Assembly (NCBI GenBank): GCA_002332755.1
Contig: DDBO01000222.1
Location: 1 to 8,790, forward strand
Source of the DNA: Bacteroidales bacterium UBA2030
Lineage (GTDB): Bacteria; Bacteroidota; Bacteroidia; Bacteroidales; TTA-H9
DNA: 8,790 nucleotides
Direction of reading: 5' to 3'
The notes below the pieces were generated by a model. That model was given only the letters and a program-made list of their open reading frames with translations, was not told where the DNA came from and did not search any database. Each line of letters begins with the position of its first letter. Position 1 is the first letter of the stretch. Below are positions 1 through 6,258 of the stretch, piece after piece. Made by a program: the position numbers and the translations under genes.

Positions 1-54
1 ATTTGACAGCCCCAACAAAATAAACAGGAGAAGGAAAATTGAAATCTTTTTCAT
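1..54 (-). CDS. 5' end of an exported protein (signal peptide only), partial
   Basis: Only the first 18 codons are present; the gene runs off the low-coordinate edge. The ATG is at 54-52 on the minus strand. The encoded start is MKKISIFLLLFILLGLSN: a two-lysine n-region followed by an unbroken hydrophobic core, the shape of a Sec signal peptide or lipoprotein signal. It begins 19 bases after the stop of the secreted Ig-like protein, in the same direction and with no terminator between them. It is therefore probably the third gene of the same operon, and another exported product. The mature protein is outside the window, so no function can be given. The call rests on the signal-peptide shape and the operon position only. 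Confidence 0.6.
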   Translation of the reverse strand, partial: MKKISIFLLLFILLGLSN

Positions 55-73
55 GGCTTTTAAAAATTTGGAT

Positions 74-1552
74 TTAACGATGCAATATATTTTTGGGAGA
101 AGGTTTGGGCATATGAATTATCTGGATTGTATCTGTGTTGGAACAACCATTGATATCAGTAACTTCTACCCAGTAGGTATCAGCCTTATCTACCTCGATA
201 GTTGGGGTAGTATCGCCTGTGTTCCAAAGATAGGTGGTGTATCCTGCGCCAGGGTCTAAAATTACTGTATTTCCCTCGCAGGTAGTAATGTCTTCGCCCA
301 GATTGGGCTGGGGAAGCGGAAGCAAATTTACGACTGCCTCGCCGTTTAATTGCCCCGGACAAAAGGCGTTATAGGAAGTATCGAGGGTATAAATCCCCGC
401 CTGGGTTGTATTGAAGACATAAGGGAAAGGGCCGGATGAAGTAATTGGAGGCTGTACTTCTCCGTTGATACGCCATGCCAAAGTAATGGGCGGAGAGGCA
501 CCCGGGGTAATTTGTATGGAGATAGCGGCAATGCTGTTTCCATCATCGCAAATATTACCTCCTCCGCTCATAGTAGCATCAGGACAAATTACAGGAGCCT
601 GTATATAAATGCGGGATTCGCAACCGGCAGAATCCCAAAAACTGGCATAAATGGGATGAATCAGGTTATCGCAGGGAATACCATCGAGGATAAAACTTTC
701 CGGACTGTTGAAGGGTGGCGGTATGGTTGTGGCAAAGCCTGTCAGACTGTCCCACACTACCAGATAGCCTGTAGATGGGGGATTGCTGAAATATATCTGA
801 CCGTTTACCGAAAAGGTACCATTAGCAGGGTTGCATGGACTTACCTCGTGGGTAATGGTCGTAATACCGCAGTTTACCATAAAATCACAGGTAGTGCTCC
901 CAGCCCCGGGCTGATTGACATTTTCCTGATAAAAAACCAAAGTCTCGGTGTATGTAGGGGGTATACCAAAAATACCTGAGATCCTTATAAGGTAAAACTC
1001 ACCGGGCAAGGCATAATTTATGGTGCAACGGGCTATGCCCCCCTGCGCAAAACTATAGAAGCAATCTACAATATTTTCGCTGGTAAGCTGATTTACACAA
1101 GCATTTGTGGGAGCCGTAAAAGGTCCATATATAATCATATTTGTCATCCAATAAATATAGGGATTGGGCTGATTATGGGCTGCAAATACAATCTTTCCGG
1201 GTTGATCAATTTTTGTAAAGAACCAGTGAGGGTTCACATTTTCTGGCGCAAGAGCCATAAAATTAAGACATCCATAATCCACGCAACAATCCGGGTATGT
1301 CTGAGCGGGACAACATTCATGAAAAAAATCAGGGATTGTAGGATCAGAATAAATTATGTAATTTAAGGTACTATCTCCACATATAGGTCTGGCTTGGTGG
1401 CATGAATCGTACTCGGGAAGCGTATCCAAAATATAACGTATAAGTGTGTCAGGCCTGCAGGCCCCTGCCCCTTGCAGGCTACTAAATGATAGTACCCACA
1501 AGGTGGCAAGGGTTGCAGAGATAAGTGGAAATAATGATGCCTTATTCCACAT
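74..1552 (-). CDS. Secreted Cys-rich protein with a Bacteroidota N-terminal PPC-like domain and Ig/PKD-like repeats
   Basis: A 492-residue exported protein. Residues 1-31 form a signal peptide. Residues about 50-222 resemble an N-terminal module common in large Bacteroidota surface proteins: a PICGD motif (56-60), NPHWFF (107-112), a YGPFTAP stretch (142-148), VDC (162-164), GEFYLI (184-189) and GAGSTTC (216-222). I read this as a jelly-roll, PPC-like fold. Three Ig/PKD-like segments follow (about 224-322, 323-410, 415-480). The last has the typical pattern of CEGNTVILDPG, then YLWNTGDTT, then TYWVEVTDINGCSNTDTI. The product probably acts outside the cytoplasm in adhesion or matrix binding. 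Oddly, it ends soon after the last repeat (PKPSPKNILHR) with no T9SS sorting domain. Cysteines are dense at C80, C81, C89, C90 and C95. It starts 5 bases after the upstream stop, so translation is probably coupled. Substrate and partner are unknown. Confidence 0.82.
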   Translation of the reverse strand: MWNKASLFPLISATLATLWVLSFSSLQGAGACRPDTLIRYILDTLPEYDSCHQARPICGDSTLNYIIYSDPTIPDFFHECCPAQTYPDCCVDYGCLNFMALAPENVNPHWFFTKIDQPGKIVFAAHNQPNPYIYWMTNMIIYGPFTAPTNACVNQLTSENIVDCFYSFAQGGIARCTINYALPGEFYLIRISGIFGIPPTYTETLVFYQENVNQPGAGSTTCDFMVNCGITTITHEVSPCNPANGTFSVNGQIYFSNPPSTGYLVVWDSLTGFATTIPPPFNSPESFILDGIPCDNLIHPIYASFWDSAGCESRIYIQAPVICPDATMSGGGNICDDGNSIAAISIQITPGASPPITLAWRINGEVQPPITSSGPFPYVFNTTQAGIYTLDTSYNAFCPGQLNGEAVVNLLPLPQPNLGEDITTCEGNTVILDPGAGYTTYLWNTGDTTPTIEVDKADTYWVEVTDINGCSNTDTIQIIHMPKPSPKNILHR

Positions 1553-1557
1553 TCTAT

Positions 1558-3210
1558 TTATTTCGGCAGATGATTAATTATTAATCGATCGCTGTAGAGG
1601 ATAACCCCATCAGCACTTACCCGTTGAATAAAATATATACCACTGTTAAGGGCTGATGTATTTATGGGAGAATGTCGCGTCTCAATTTTTATATTATTAC
1701 AATTATCAATGATTCGGATATATTCACCTGACTGTAATTCACCGAAAGAAACATATTCGTCAGCTGGATTAGGAAAATACTGAAATTTGTATCTGCTTTG
1801 AATAACCTGCTTATCACCAATTTCAGCATTTGCCGATATATTTATGTTGTCATTATCGCCATCTGCCGGTAATTCGCAGTTAATCAGAGCAGGTGAACAG
1901 GGAGTTTGATTTAAAGCTAAATTTTGTTGATATTCATAAATAAACGACCCCTTATAATTTGGTTTCAAACTGCAGTTTATTGTATAAATTTTGGCATTTT
2001 CCCGTAAGGAATACAGAGCACAAATGCTACTAAACATATGAGCTGCATGACCATATAGCATGGGCGCTGCATCAATCGGCATAACTATGGGATACGTCAT
2101 GTTTGAATGCCCAGCATAAAAATCTTTATCTACAAAATGTTTTTTAAACCATTGATAACATCCTCCGGTTTTTTCTCCATATTCTTCTGAGCTAGAATTT
2201 TCGCATAAAGTGTTAACAGTAACATCAACACATGGATTGTTCATACATTGGTCCCCATCCTTACTACAATATGTTTCAGGCAGCAGAATATCAAAATAGT
2301 GTTTGCCATTTCTGATACCAACATAAAGAGAATAATTCCCGTTAGGAAAATAATTGTTTCCGTTTTTATGCCACTGAGAAAAGTAATGCCAGTTCCAATG
2401 AACTGTGCCCATAAATAATTTATCTAAGTTCTGTGTGCAATTGTAGGGAGAGAAAAAATGATTATCAGTTAACTTATTCCATAGGTCAGGAATTAAGTTA
2501 AGATAATGCTGGGCAACAATATTGTTGTTTTGCCTGTTGGTCCCTGAACACATATTTGGTTCCCAATGATAACCTTGTTGGGAGCATTCATTACATGAGT
2601 TTGCTTTAATGGCCCAGGGCTCTATATTGGTTGCCACCCCGTTAAAATGGCAATTTTTATTTGGATAAAACATTTTGATATTATTCTGGTAAAATGCCAG
2701 GAAACCCACCTTTTTTAACGCTTTGTTTTTATATTCTGGAAATATCCAGTGGTTGGCGATGGCTGGTACAGCATATACTTTTATGTTCATACTATCTGCT
2801 TTATGAATGAAATCTACCATTTTCTCCTTGTATCCCGGATAGGGATTGAGGCCGAGGTTGGTAAAGTTGGCAGAATCGTTGACGTTAAGAAGTGAAACAT
2901 TCATGAATATGTAATTATAACCCCAGCGCTTTACATTTTGCAGGATTACCTGATTGGGCTCACTCATGAATTTGTCAGGAATGCTTTCAATTTCATCTGC
3001 AAGGTTAGCTGTGTCGGAAGAACAATCATACCAAATGGCCCTGATGTTTGACGGAAGATTGGTTTGGCCTTTTGCCGGGAAGAGGACAAAGCCAAAAAGG
3101 TTTAGGGTTAATAGGCTGATATAGAATAATTTAGCGGGGGGGGGGTAAACCCCTTGCTTTTCCCCTTTACCACTCTTTTCTGTTAAGAGATTGATAATCT
3201 GTTTACTCAT
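1558..3210 (-). CDS. T9SS-secreted TIM-barrel, glycoside-hydrolase-like protein
   Basis: A 550-residue exported protein read from the ATG at 3210. A longer frame from a TTG at 3270 is unlikely, because that TTG is the -33 element of the promoter. A long n-region (1-26) precedes a hydrophobic core (about 28-46) and an AKG/Q cleavage site near residue 48. Strand-like segments recur as in a TIM barrel: NYIFMNVS (98-105), IKVYAVPA (143-150), FNGVATNIEPWA (189-200), LFMGTVHW (265-272), FDILLPETY (306-314) and TYPIVMPID (372-380). FNGVATNIEP resembles the FDGVxxDIEP acid motif of GH-like barrels, with Asn in the usual Asp place and E197 kept. Residues about 477-547 form a T9SS type A sorting domain: YFPNPADEYV, LQSGEYIRI, LNSGIYFIQ and a final LII. 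About 16 cysteines suggest disulfides. I infer a carbohydrate-active role; the substrate is unknown. Ten C residues span codons 22-25. Confidence 0.85.
   Translation of the reverse strand: MSKQIINLLTEKSGKGEKQGVYPPPAKLFYISLLTLNLFGFVLFPAKGQTNLPSNIRAIWYDCSSDTANLADEIESIPDKFMSEPNQVILQNVKRWGYNYIFMNVSLLNVNDSANFTNLGLNPYPGYKEKMVDFIHKADSMNIKVYAVPAIANHWIFPEYKNKALKKVGFLAFYQNNIKMFYPNKNCHFNGVATNIEPWAIKANSCNECSQQGYHWEPNMCSGTNRQNNNIVAQHYLNLIPDLWNKLTDNHFFSPYNCTQNLDKLFMGTVHWNWHYFSQWHKNGNNYFPNGNYSLYVGIRNGKHYFDILLPETYCSKDGDQCMNNPCVDVTVNTLCENSSSEEYGEKTGGCYQWFKKHFVDKDFYAGHSNMTYPIVMPIDAAPMLYGHAAHMFSSICALYSLRENAKIYTINCSLKPNYKGSFIYEYQQNLALNQTPCSPALINCELPADGDNDNINISANAEIGDKQVIQSRYKFQYFPNPADEYVSFGELQSGEYIRIIDNCNNIKIETRHSPINTSALNSGIYFIQRVSADGVILYSDRLIINHLPK
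3136..3145 (-). repeat. Homopolymer tract C10 (coding strand) in the leader of the secreted TIM-barrel gene
   Basis: Ten consecutive G on the plus strand, hence ten C in the coding strand, cover the last base of Tyr22 and the codons of Pro23-25. They lie just before the hydrophobic core of the signal peptide. In the sequence as given the downstream frame is open. With nine C the frame would reach TAA after about nine further codons; with eleven C it would reach TAA right after CGC. Next to it, GGGG-TTTA-CCCC in the coding strand can form a small hairpin with the start of the tract. Homopolymers of this length are known slippage sites in phase-variable surface genes of other bacteria. That it varies here is inference, and a sequencing error in the run length is also possible. 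Confidence 0.9.
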
Positions 3211-3240
3211 GGTTTTAGGTTTTTTAGGGTTAGGAACAAA

Positions 3241-3270
3241 CAAAAATATAATTTTTTCTGAATTTGTCAA
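3241..3270 (-). promoter_or_regulatory. Bacteroidota-type promoter of the secreted-protein operon
   Basis: On the minus strand, TTG (3270-3268) is followed after 19 bases by TATTTTTG (3248-3241). This fits the Bacteroidota primary-sigma consensus of TTG, 17-23 bases, TAnnTTTG. Transcription would start near 3235, giving a leader of about 25 bases before the ATG at 3210. The site directly follows the pepD terminator, which supports independent transcription. The short leader is rich in CCTAA-like units, with no recognisable operator. Confidence 0.72.
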
Positions 3271-3276
3271 TATTTA

Positions 3277-3307
3277 GAAAAAAACCGGGGCACTGTGCTC
3301 CGGTTTC
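3277..3307 (-). terminator. Intrinsic terminator after pepD
   Basis: An inverted repeat at 3282-3306 forms a stem of about 11 base pairs (AAACCGGGGCA against TGCTCCGGTTT, one G-T pair) with a three-base loop. On the minus strand the stem runs into a stretch of seven T (3284-3278). It starts 24 bases past the pepD stop codon. The plus-strand side lacks a T tract, so it works in the pepD direction only. Confidence 0.85.
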
Positions 3308-3329
3308 AAATTTGTGTTTAAAAAAGAGT

Positions 3330-4790
3330 TTACTTTTCAGGAATATTCTTAAGCGTTTCGAGGAGATAATCCCAAAAAAGCTGTACGCTGCCAATGTGTA
3401 CCTTCTCATCAGGGCTGTGGGGGTTGCGGATGGTAGGGCCAAACGAAATCATATCCCAATGGGGGTAAACGGCGCCTAAAATGCCGCACTCCAATCCTGC
3501 ATGGATAACTTTAACTTCGGGCACACGGCCAAACTTCTGGTGATAAACATTTTTCATCGTTTGCAGGATAGGACTGTTGGCATTGGGTCTCCATCCGGGG
3601 TAAGCACCCGAGAAATCAATTTCAGCTCCTGCAAGCTCAAAAACACTAGCCATCATTTCTGCCAAATCGTCTTTGGCACTGTCTACCGAGGAACGCAACA
3701 GGCAAAGAACTTTTATTTTTCCATTTTCCATCTTTACATTGGCCAGGTTGGTTGAGGTTTCAACAATTCCGGGGAGACCATCGCTCATGCGGATTACTCC
3801 ATTGGGGCAGGCATAAACAGCATTGATGAGTTTCTCCTGGGTTCCCTTGTCGATTACCTGTGTTGGCATGATAGCTTGGCTGCAGGTAAAAGAGAAGTTG
3901 GGTTCAGCCAGTTCCAGTTCTTTCTGAATGGTTTTAACTGTGCGATCAAAACATTTGAGGAATTTTTCCTTTTCTAATGCAGGAATGACAATAATAGCCA
4001 TGGCTTCGCGAGGGATGGCATTGCGGAGACTGCCTCCTTCCACTTTGGCTATACGCATACCGTGTTCTTTATGCCCATGTCGCAGTAATCGGAAAAGGAG
4101 TTTATTGGCATTGCCTCTTCCCAGGTTTATATCAAGCCCTGAATGACCGCCTTTAAGTCCTTTAACAGTAAGCTGATATGCTACTGTATTCTCCATTACA
4201 GGTTCGTATTTGGGGGAAAAGCTAAAAGTGCCGTCAATTCCTCCTGCGCAGCCCACATATAATTCCCCTTCTTCTTCCGAGTCAAGGTTGAGGAGAATAT
4301 CTCCCTTCAGTATGCCCGGTTCGAGGTTCTGGGCACCGGTCATTCCGGTTTCTTCGTCGGTGGTTATTAACACTTCTACCGGTCCATGAGGAATATTTGT
4401 GCTTTCAAGAATAGCCATAGCAGCAGCAACTCCAATTCCATTGTCGGCACCGAGGGTAGTCCCATTTGCCTTCACCCATTCGCCGTCAATGAGTGCTTCT
4501 ATTGGGTCGGTATTGAAATCGTGTTGTTTATCGCTGTTTTTTTGGGGCACCATATCCATGTGGCCTTGTAGAATTACCCCTTTGCGATTTTCCATTCCCG
4601 GTGTTGCAGGCTTTCGGATGATTACGTTACCTGCCCTGTCAACAATGGTTTCGTGGCCTAGTTTTTTCCCGTATTCGGCCAGAAAAGTACGAATGTTGTC
4701 TTCATTTTTTGATGGACGGGGAATGCGGGTCAAGCTGTAAAAATTTTCCCACAGCGACCTGGGTTCAAGATTATGGATGTCGTTCGACAT
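3330..4790 (-). CDS. pepD: Aminoacyl-histidine dipeptidase (cytosolic non-specific dipeptidase, M20 family)
   Basis: A 486-residue cytoplasmic zinc peptidase, the normal full length for PepD. It splits dipeptides with broad specificity, classically beta-Ala-His or Xaa-His, and so recycles amino acids from peptides. The metal site is complete: H77 and D79 in QGHMDMV, bridging D116 in LGADNG, catalytic E146 and ligand E147 in TTDEETG, D170 in NLDSEEEG and H458 in RNPHSPDEK. These sit at a constant offset of three from the residues I recall for proteobacterial PepD (H80, D119, E150, D173, H461). The lid and dimerisation domain lies roughly at 200-390, with GLKGGHSGLDI at 211-221. No signal peptide is present. 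It has its own candidate promoter upstream and a strong terminator downstream, so it is probably a single-gene unit. The assignment is secure; the preferred dipeptide is not known. Confidence 0.95.
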   Translation of the reverse strand: MSNDIHNLEPRSLWENFYSLTRIPRPSKNEDNIRTFLAEYGKKLGHETIVDRAGNVIIRKPATPGMENRKGVILQGHMDMVPQKNSDKQHDFNTDPIEALIDGEWVKANGTTLGADNGIGVAAAMAILESTNIPHGPVEVLITTDEETGMTGAQNLEPGILKGDILLNLDSEEEGELYVGCAGGIDGTFSFSPKYEPVMENTVAYQLTVKGLKGGHSGLDINLGRGNANKLLFRLLRHGHKEHGMRIAKVEGGSLRNAIPREAMAIIVIPALEKEKFLKCFDRTVKTIQKELELAEPNFSFTCSQAIMPTQVIDKGTQEKLINAVYACPNGVIRMSDGLPGIVETSTNLANVKMENGKIKVLCLLRSSVDSAKDDLAEMMASVFELAGAEIDFSGAYPGWRPNANSPILQTMKNVYHQKFGRVPEVKVIHAGLECGILGAVYPHWDMISFGPTIRNPHSPDEKVHIGSVQLFWDYLLETLKNIPEK

Positions 4791-4848
4791 AATGCTGGAT
4801 TTTAATTAATGGTTATTGAAAAGTTGTTAAAAGCAAACAATTGAGAAG

Positions 4849-4881
4849 CAAAAATAGTGTTAAAATGCGGATAGAAGCCAA
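4849..4881 (-). promoter_or_regulatory. Candidate Bacteroidota-type promoter of pepD
   Basis: On the minus strand, TTG (4881-4879) is separated by 22 bases from TATTTTTG (4856-4849), within the 17-23 base range of the Bacteroidota consensus. Transcription would begin near 4843, leaving a leader of about 53 bases before the pepD ATG at 4790. The spacer is near the long limit, so this is a prediction. Confidence 0.55.
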
Positions 4882-5057
4882 GGGATTAAGGGAAAAGCCC
4901 GAGAAAAACGGATAAAATTTTATATCAAAATCAGCTGTATTTACGGGGGTATTACAACCCAAACGGTTAAAATAATTAATCAATACATTGTATTTCGTTC
5001 TTGCCCTTTAGTGTTGTAGGTGAACCTTTTAAGGTAATATAAGCAGTTTGATTATAA

Positions 5058-5090
5058 AGCAAAAAGGGCTACCTTGGTGGCAGCCCTGCT
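5058..5090 (-). terminator. Intrinsic terminator after the DHS-like gene
   Basis: On the minus strand AGGGCTGCC, a five-base loop ACCAA, and GGTAGCCCT form a nine-pair stem with one mismatch (5087-5065). Its last T opens a five-T run (5065-5061), followed by GCTTT. It lies about 23 bases past the stop codon at 5110 and would end the transcript of the polyamine genes. Confidence 0.78.
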
Positions 5091-5109
5091 TGAAAAATAC
5101 TGATGTTTA

Positions 5110-6123
5110 TCAGAAAATTTTTGCCCACTCGTATTTTTTACGGTTTTTCCAGTGCCCGGTAAGGTAGGCGTAGTTTACGATAAGAGGTACTACTGTACTC
5201 GCTTCTGCATAAACCATTTGCTCGAATACGGTGTCCACCTTGCCCCAGGAGGAAGCTTCCTTTAGAGTAGAGCTTGAGCAAGCACCGTCGCGTACATCGG
5301 CCACGGTAATCTGGATGGCGTATTTATGCATAGGAACATCGAAACCCAGTACCTCTGCGCATACTACCGTATCTTGGGCAAAGTTTTTGGGAACTCCGCC
5401 ACCCACCATAAATAACCCTGTATCTCCGGCCTTTAGCTTAATCATGGTCAGTTCTCTAAAGTCTTTTACAGAATCAATGGTAACATGGCGGTCAGGATTT
5501 TCCCATTGATGCTTAACCAAACCGAAGCCTGCACTGCTATCGCTGAATGCCGGGCAGAAAATGGGTACATTGTGTTCGTAGGCTAATTGTACCAGTGAAT
5601 TAGGTTTTTTGGCATGTTGGGTGAGGTAGCGACCCATTTCACGGATAAATTCACGCGAGGAGTAGGGGCGTGGTTCCAGGCTATCGGCAATGGTTTTAAT
5701 GGCCATGTCGCATTGCTGCAGTTCTTCTTCGTCAATGTAAGTATCGTAGATGCGGTCGATATAATTGTTGCGAAGCATCTTGTCGTCGATATTGGGGGTG
5801 CCTTTGTAATGTTTGAATCCGAGGGCTTCAAAGAAGTCCATATCAACAATGCTGGCACCGGTGGCTACGATGGCATCTACCATGTTGTAGCGAATCATGT
5901 CGGCATATACCTGCATGCATCCGCCTGCACTGGTACTTCCGGCAAGGGTTAATATTACCGAGCAGTTTTCATCACTCAGCATGCGGTTAAAAATATCGGC
6001 AGCACTCGCCGTATCGCGCGAAGAAAACGACATATCACGCATGGCGTCAAGCAGTGCACGGCCATCGAAAGTGGTAATATCGATGTGCTTTACCACGTTT
6101 TTCAGGAGATCCTTTTTTTCCAT
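5110..6123 (-). CDS. Deoxyhypusine-synthase-like protein (probable polyamine aminobutyltransferase)
   Basis: A 337-residue cytoplasmic, NAD-dependent enzyme of the deoxyhypusine synthase family. Family signatures are TLAGSTSAGG (59-68), ATGASIVDMDFFEALG (87-102), FCPAFSDSSAG (189-199), MVGGGVPKN (239-247), VRDG (277-280) and SSWGK (291-295). K295 matches the lysine that forms the enzyme-imine intermediate (human K329). The eukaryotic enzyme moves the aminobutyl group of spermidine to eIF5A, which bacteria lack. A small acceptor such as putrescine, giving homospermidine, is therefore the likely alternative. Two residues differ at spermidine-contact positions as I recall the human numbering: N247 for His288 and C282 for Asp316. 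E307 replaces the NAD-contact Asp342. It lies 135 bases downstream of arginine decarboxylase, in the same direction, which supports a polyamine role. The family call is secure; the reaction is inferred. Confidence 0.88.
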   Translation of the reverse strand: MEKKDLLKNVVKHIDITTFDGRALLDAMRDMSFSSRDTASAADIFNRMLSDENCSVILTLAGSTSAGGCMQVYADMIRYNMVDAIVATGASIVDMDFFEALGFKHYKGTPNIDDKMLRNNYIDRIYDTYIDEEELQQCDMAIKTIADSLEPRPYSSREFIREMGRYLTQHAKKPNSLVQLAYEHNVPIFCPAFSDSSAGFGLVKHQWENPDRHVTIDSVKDFRELTMIKLKAGDTGLFMVGGGVPKNFAQDTVVCAEVLGFDVPMHKYAIQITVADVRDGACSSSTLKEASSWGKVDTVFEQMVYAEASTVVPLIVNYAYLTGHWKNRKKYEWAKIF

Positions 6124-6188
6124 TATTGTATTTGAATTATTTAGAGGGTGAATTTATCGTATGGTACCCTGAGGGGAGTTTCAGGTCG

Positions 6189-6196
6189 CAAAATTA
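6189..6196 (-). promoter_or_regulatory. Possible -7 element upstream of the DHS-like gene
   Basis: TAATTTTG on the minus strand fits the TAnnTTTG element of Bacteroidota promoters and would start transcription near 6182, about 59 bases before the ATG. No TTG is found 17-23 bases upstream. The gene may therefore depend partly or wholly on read-through from speA; no clear terminator separates the two genes. Confidence 0.35.
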
Positions 6197-6258
6197 CATC
6201 ATTTCGTTGAATTTGATGAGATTAACTTAGAATTACCTAAATAGTACCTGCACAGGGT

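Larger units (their letters stand above)
4791..5109. other. Intergenic region between the DHS-like gene and pepD
   Basis: A stretch of 319 AT-rich bases with no plausible coding frame on either strand. It holds the terminator of the DHS-like gene at its high-coordinate end and the pepD promoter at its low-coordinate end. Between about 4882 and 5057 I see no RNA gene, repeat or recognisable regulatory element. Confidence 0.7.

Noticed and set aside
512..979. A 155-codon plus-strand frame
   Set aside because: It lies wholly antisense to the secreted Ig-like gene, whose signal peptide and repeats are clear, and the product shows no domain or signal.
3144..3171. GGTAAA/TTTACC inverted repeat beside the poly-G run
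   Set aside because: It is short and within coding sequence; it is kept only as a possible aid to slippage and not as a separate element.
3211..3235. Telomere-like CCTAA units in the leader of the secreted operon
   Set aside because: The units are irregular and short; this looks like chance in a small leader.
4399..4740. A 113-codon plus-strand frame within pepD
   Set aside because: It is antisense to the highly conserved metal-binding region of pepD; the product resembles no known protein.
5614..5952. A 112-codon plus-strand frame within the DHS-like gene
   Set aside because: It mirrors a conserved coding region and has no supported start or function.
6145..6170. Inverted repeat AGGGT/ACCCT in the DHS-like leader
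   Set aside because: The five-pair stem with a 16-base loop is too weak to support an operator or attenuator.
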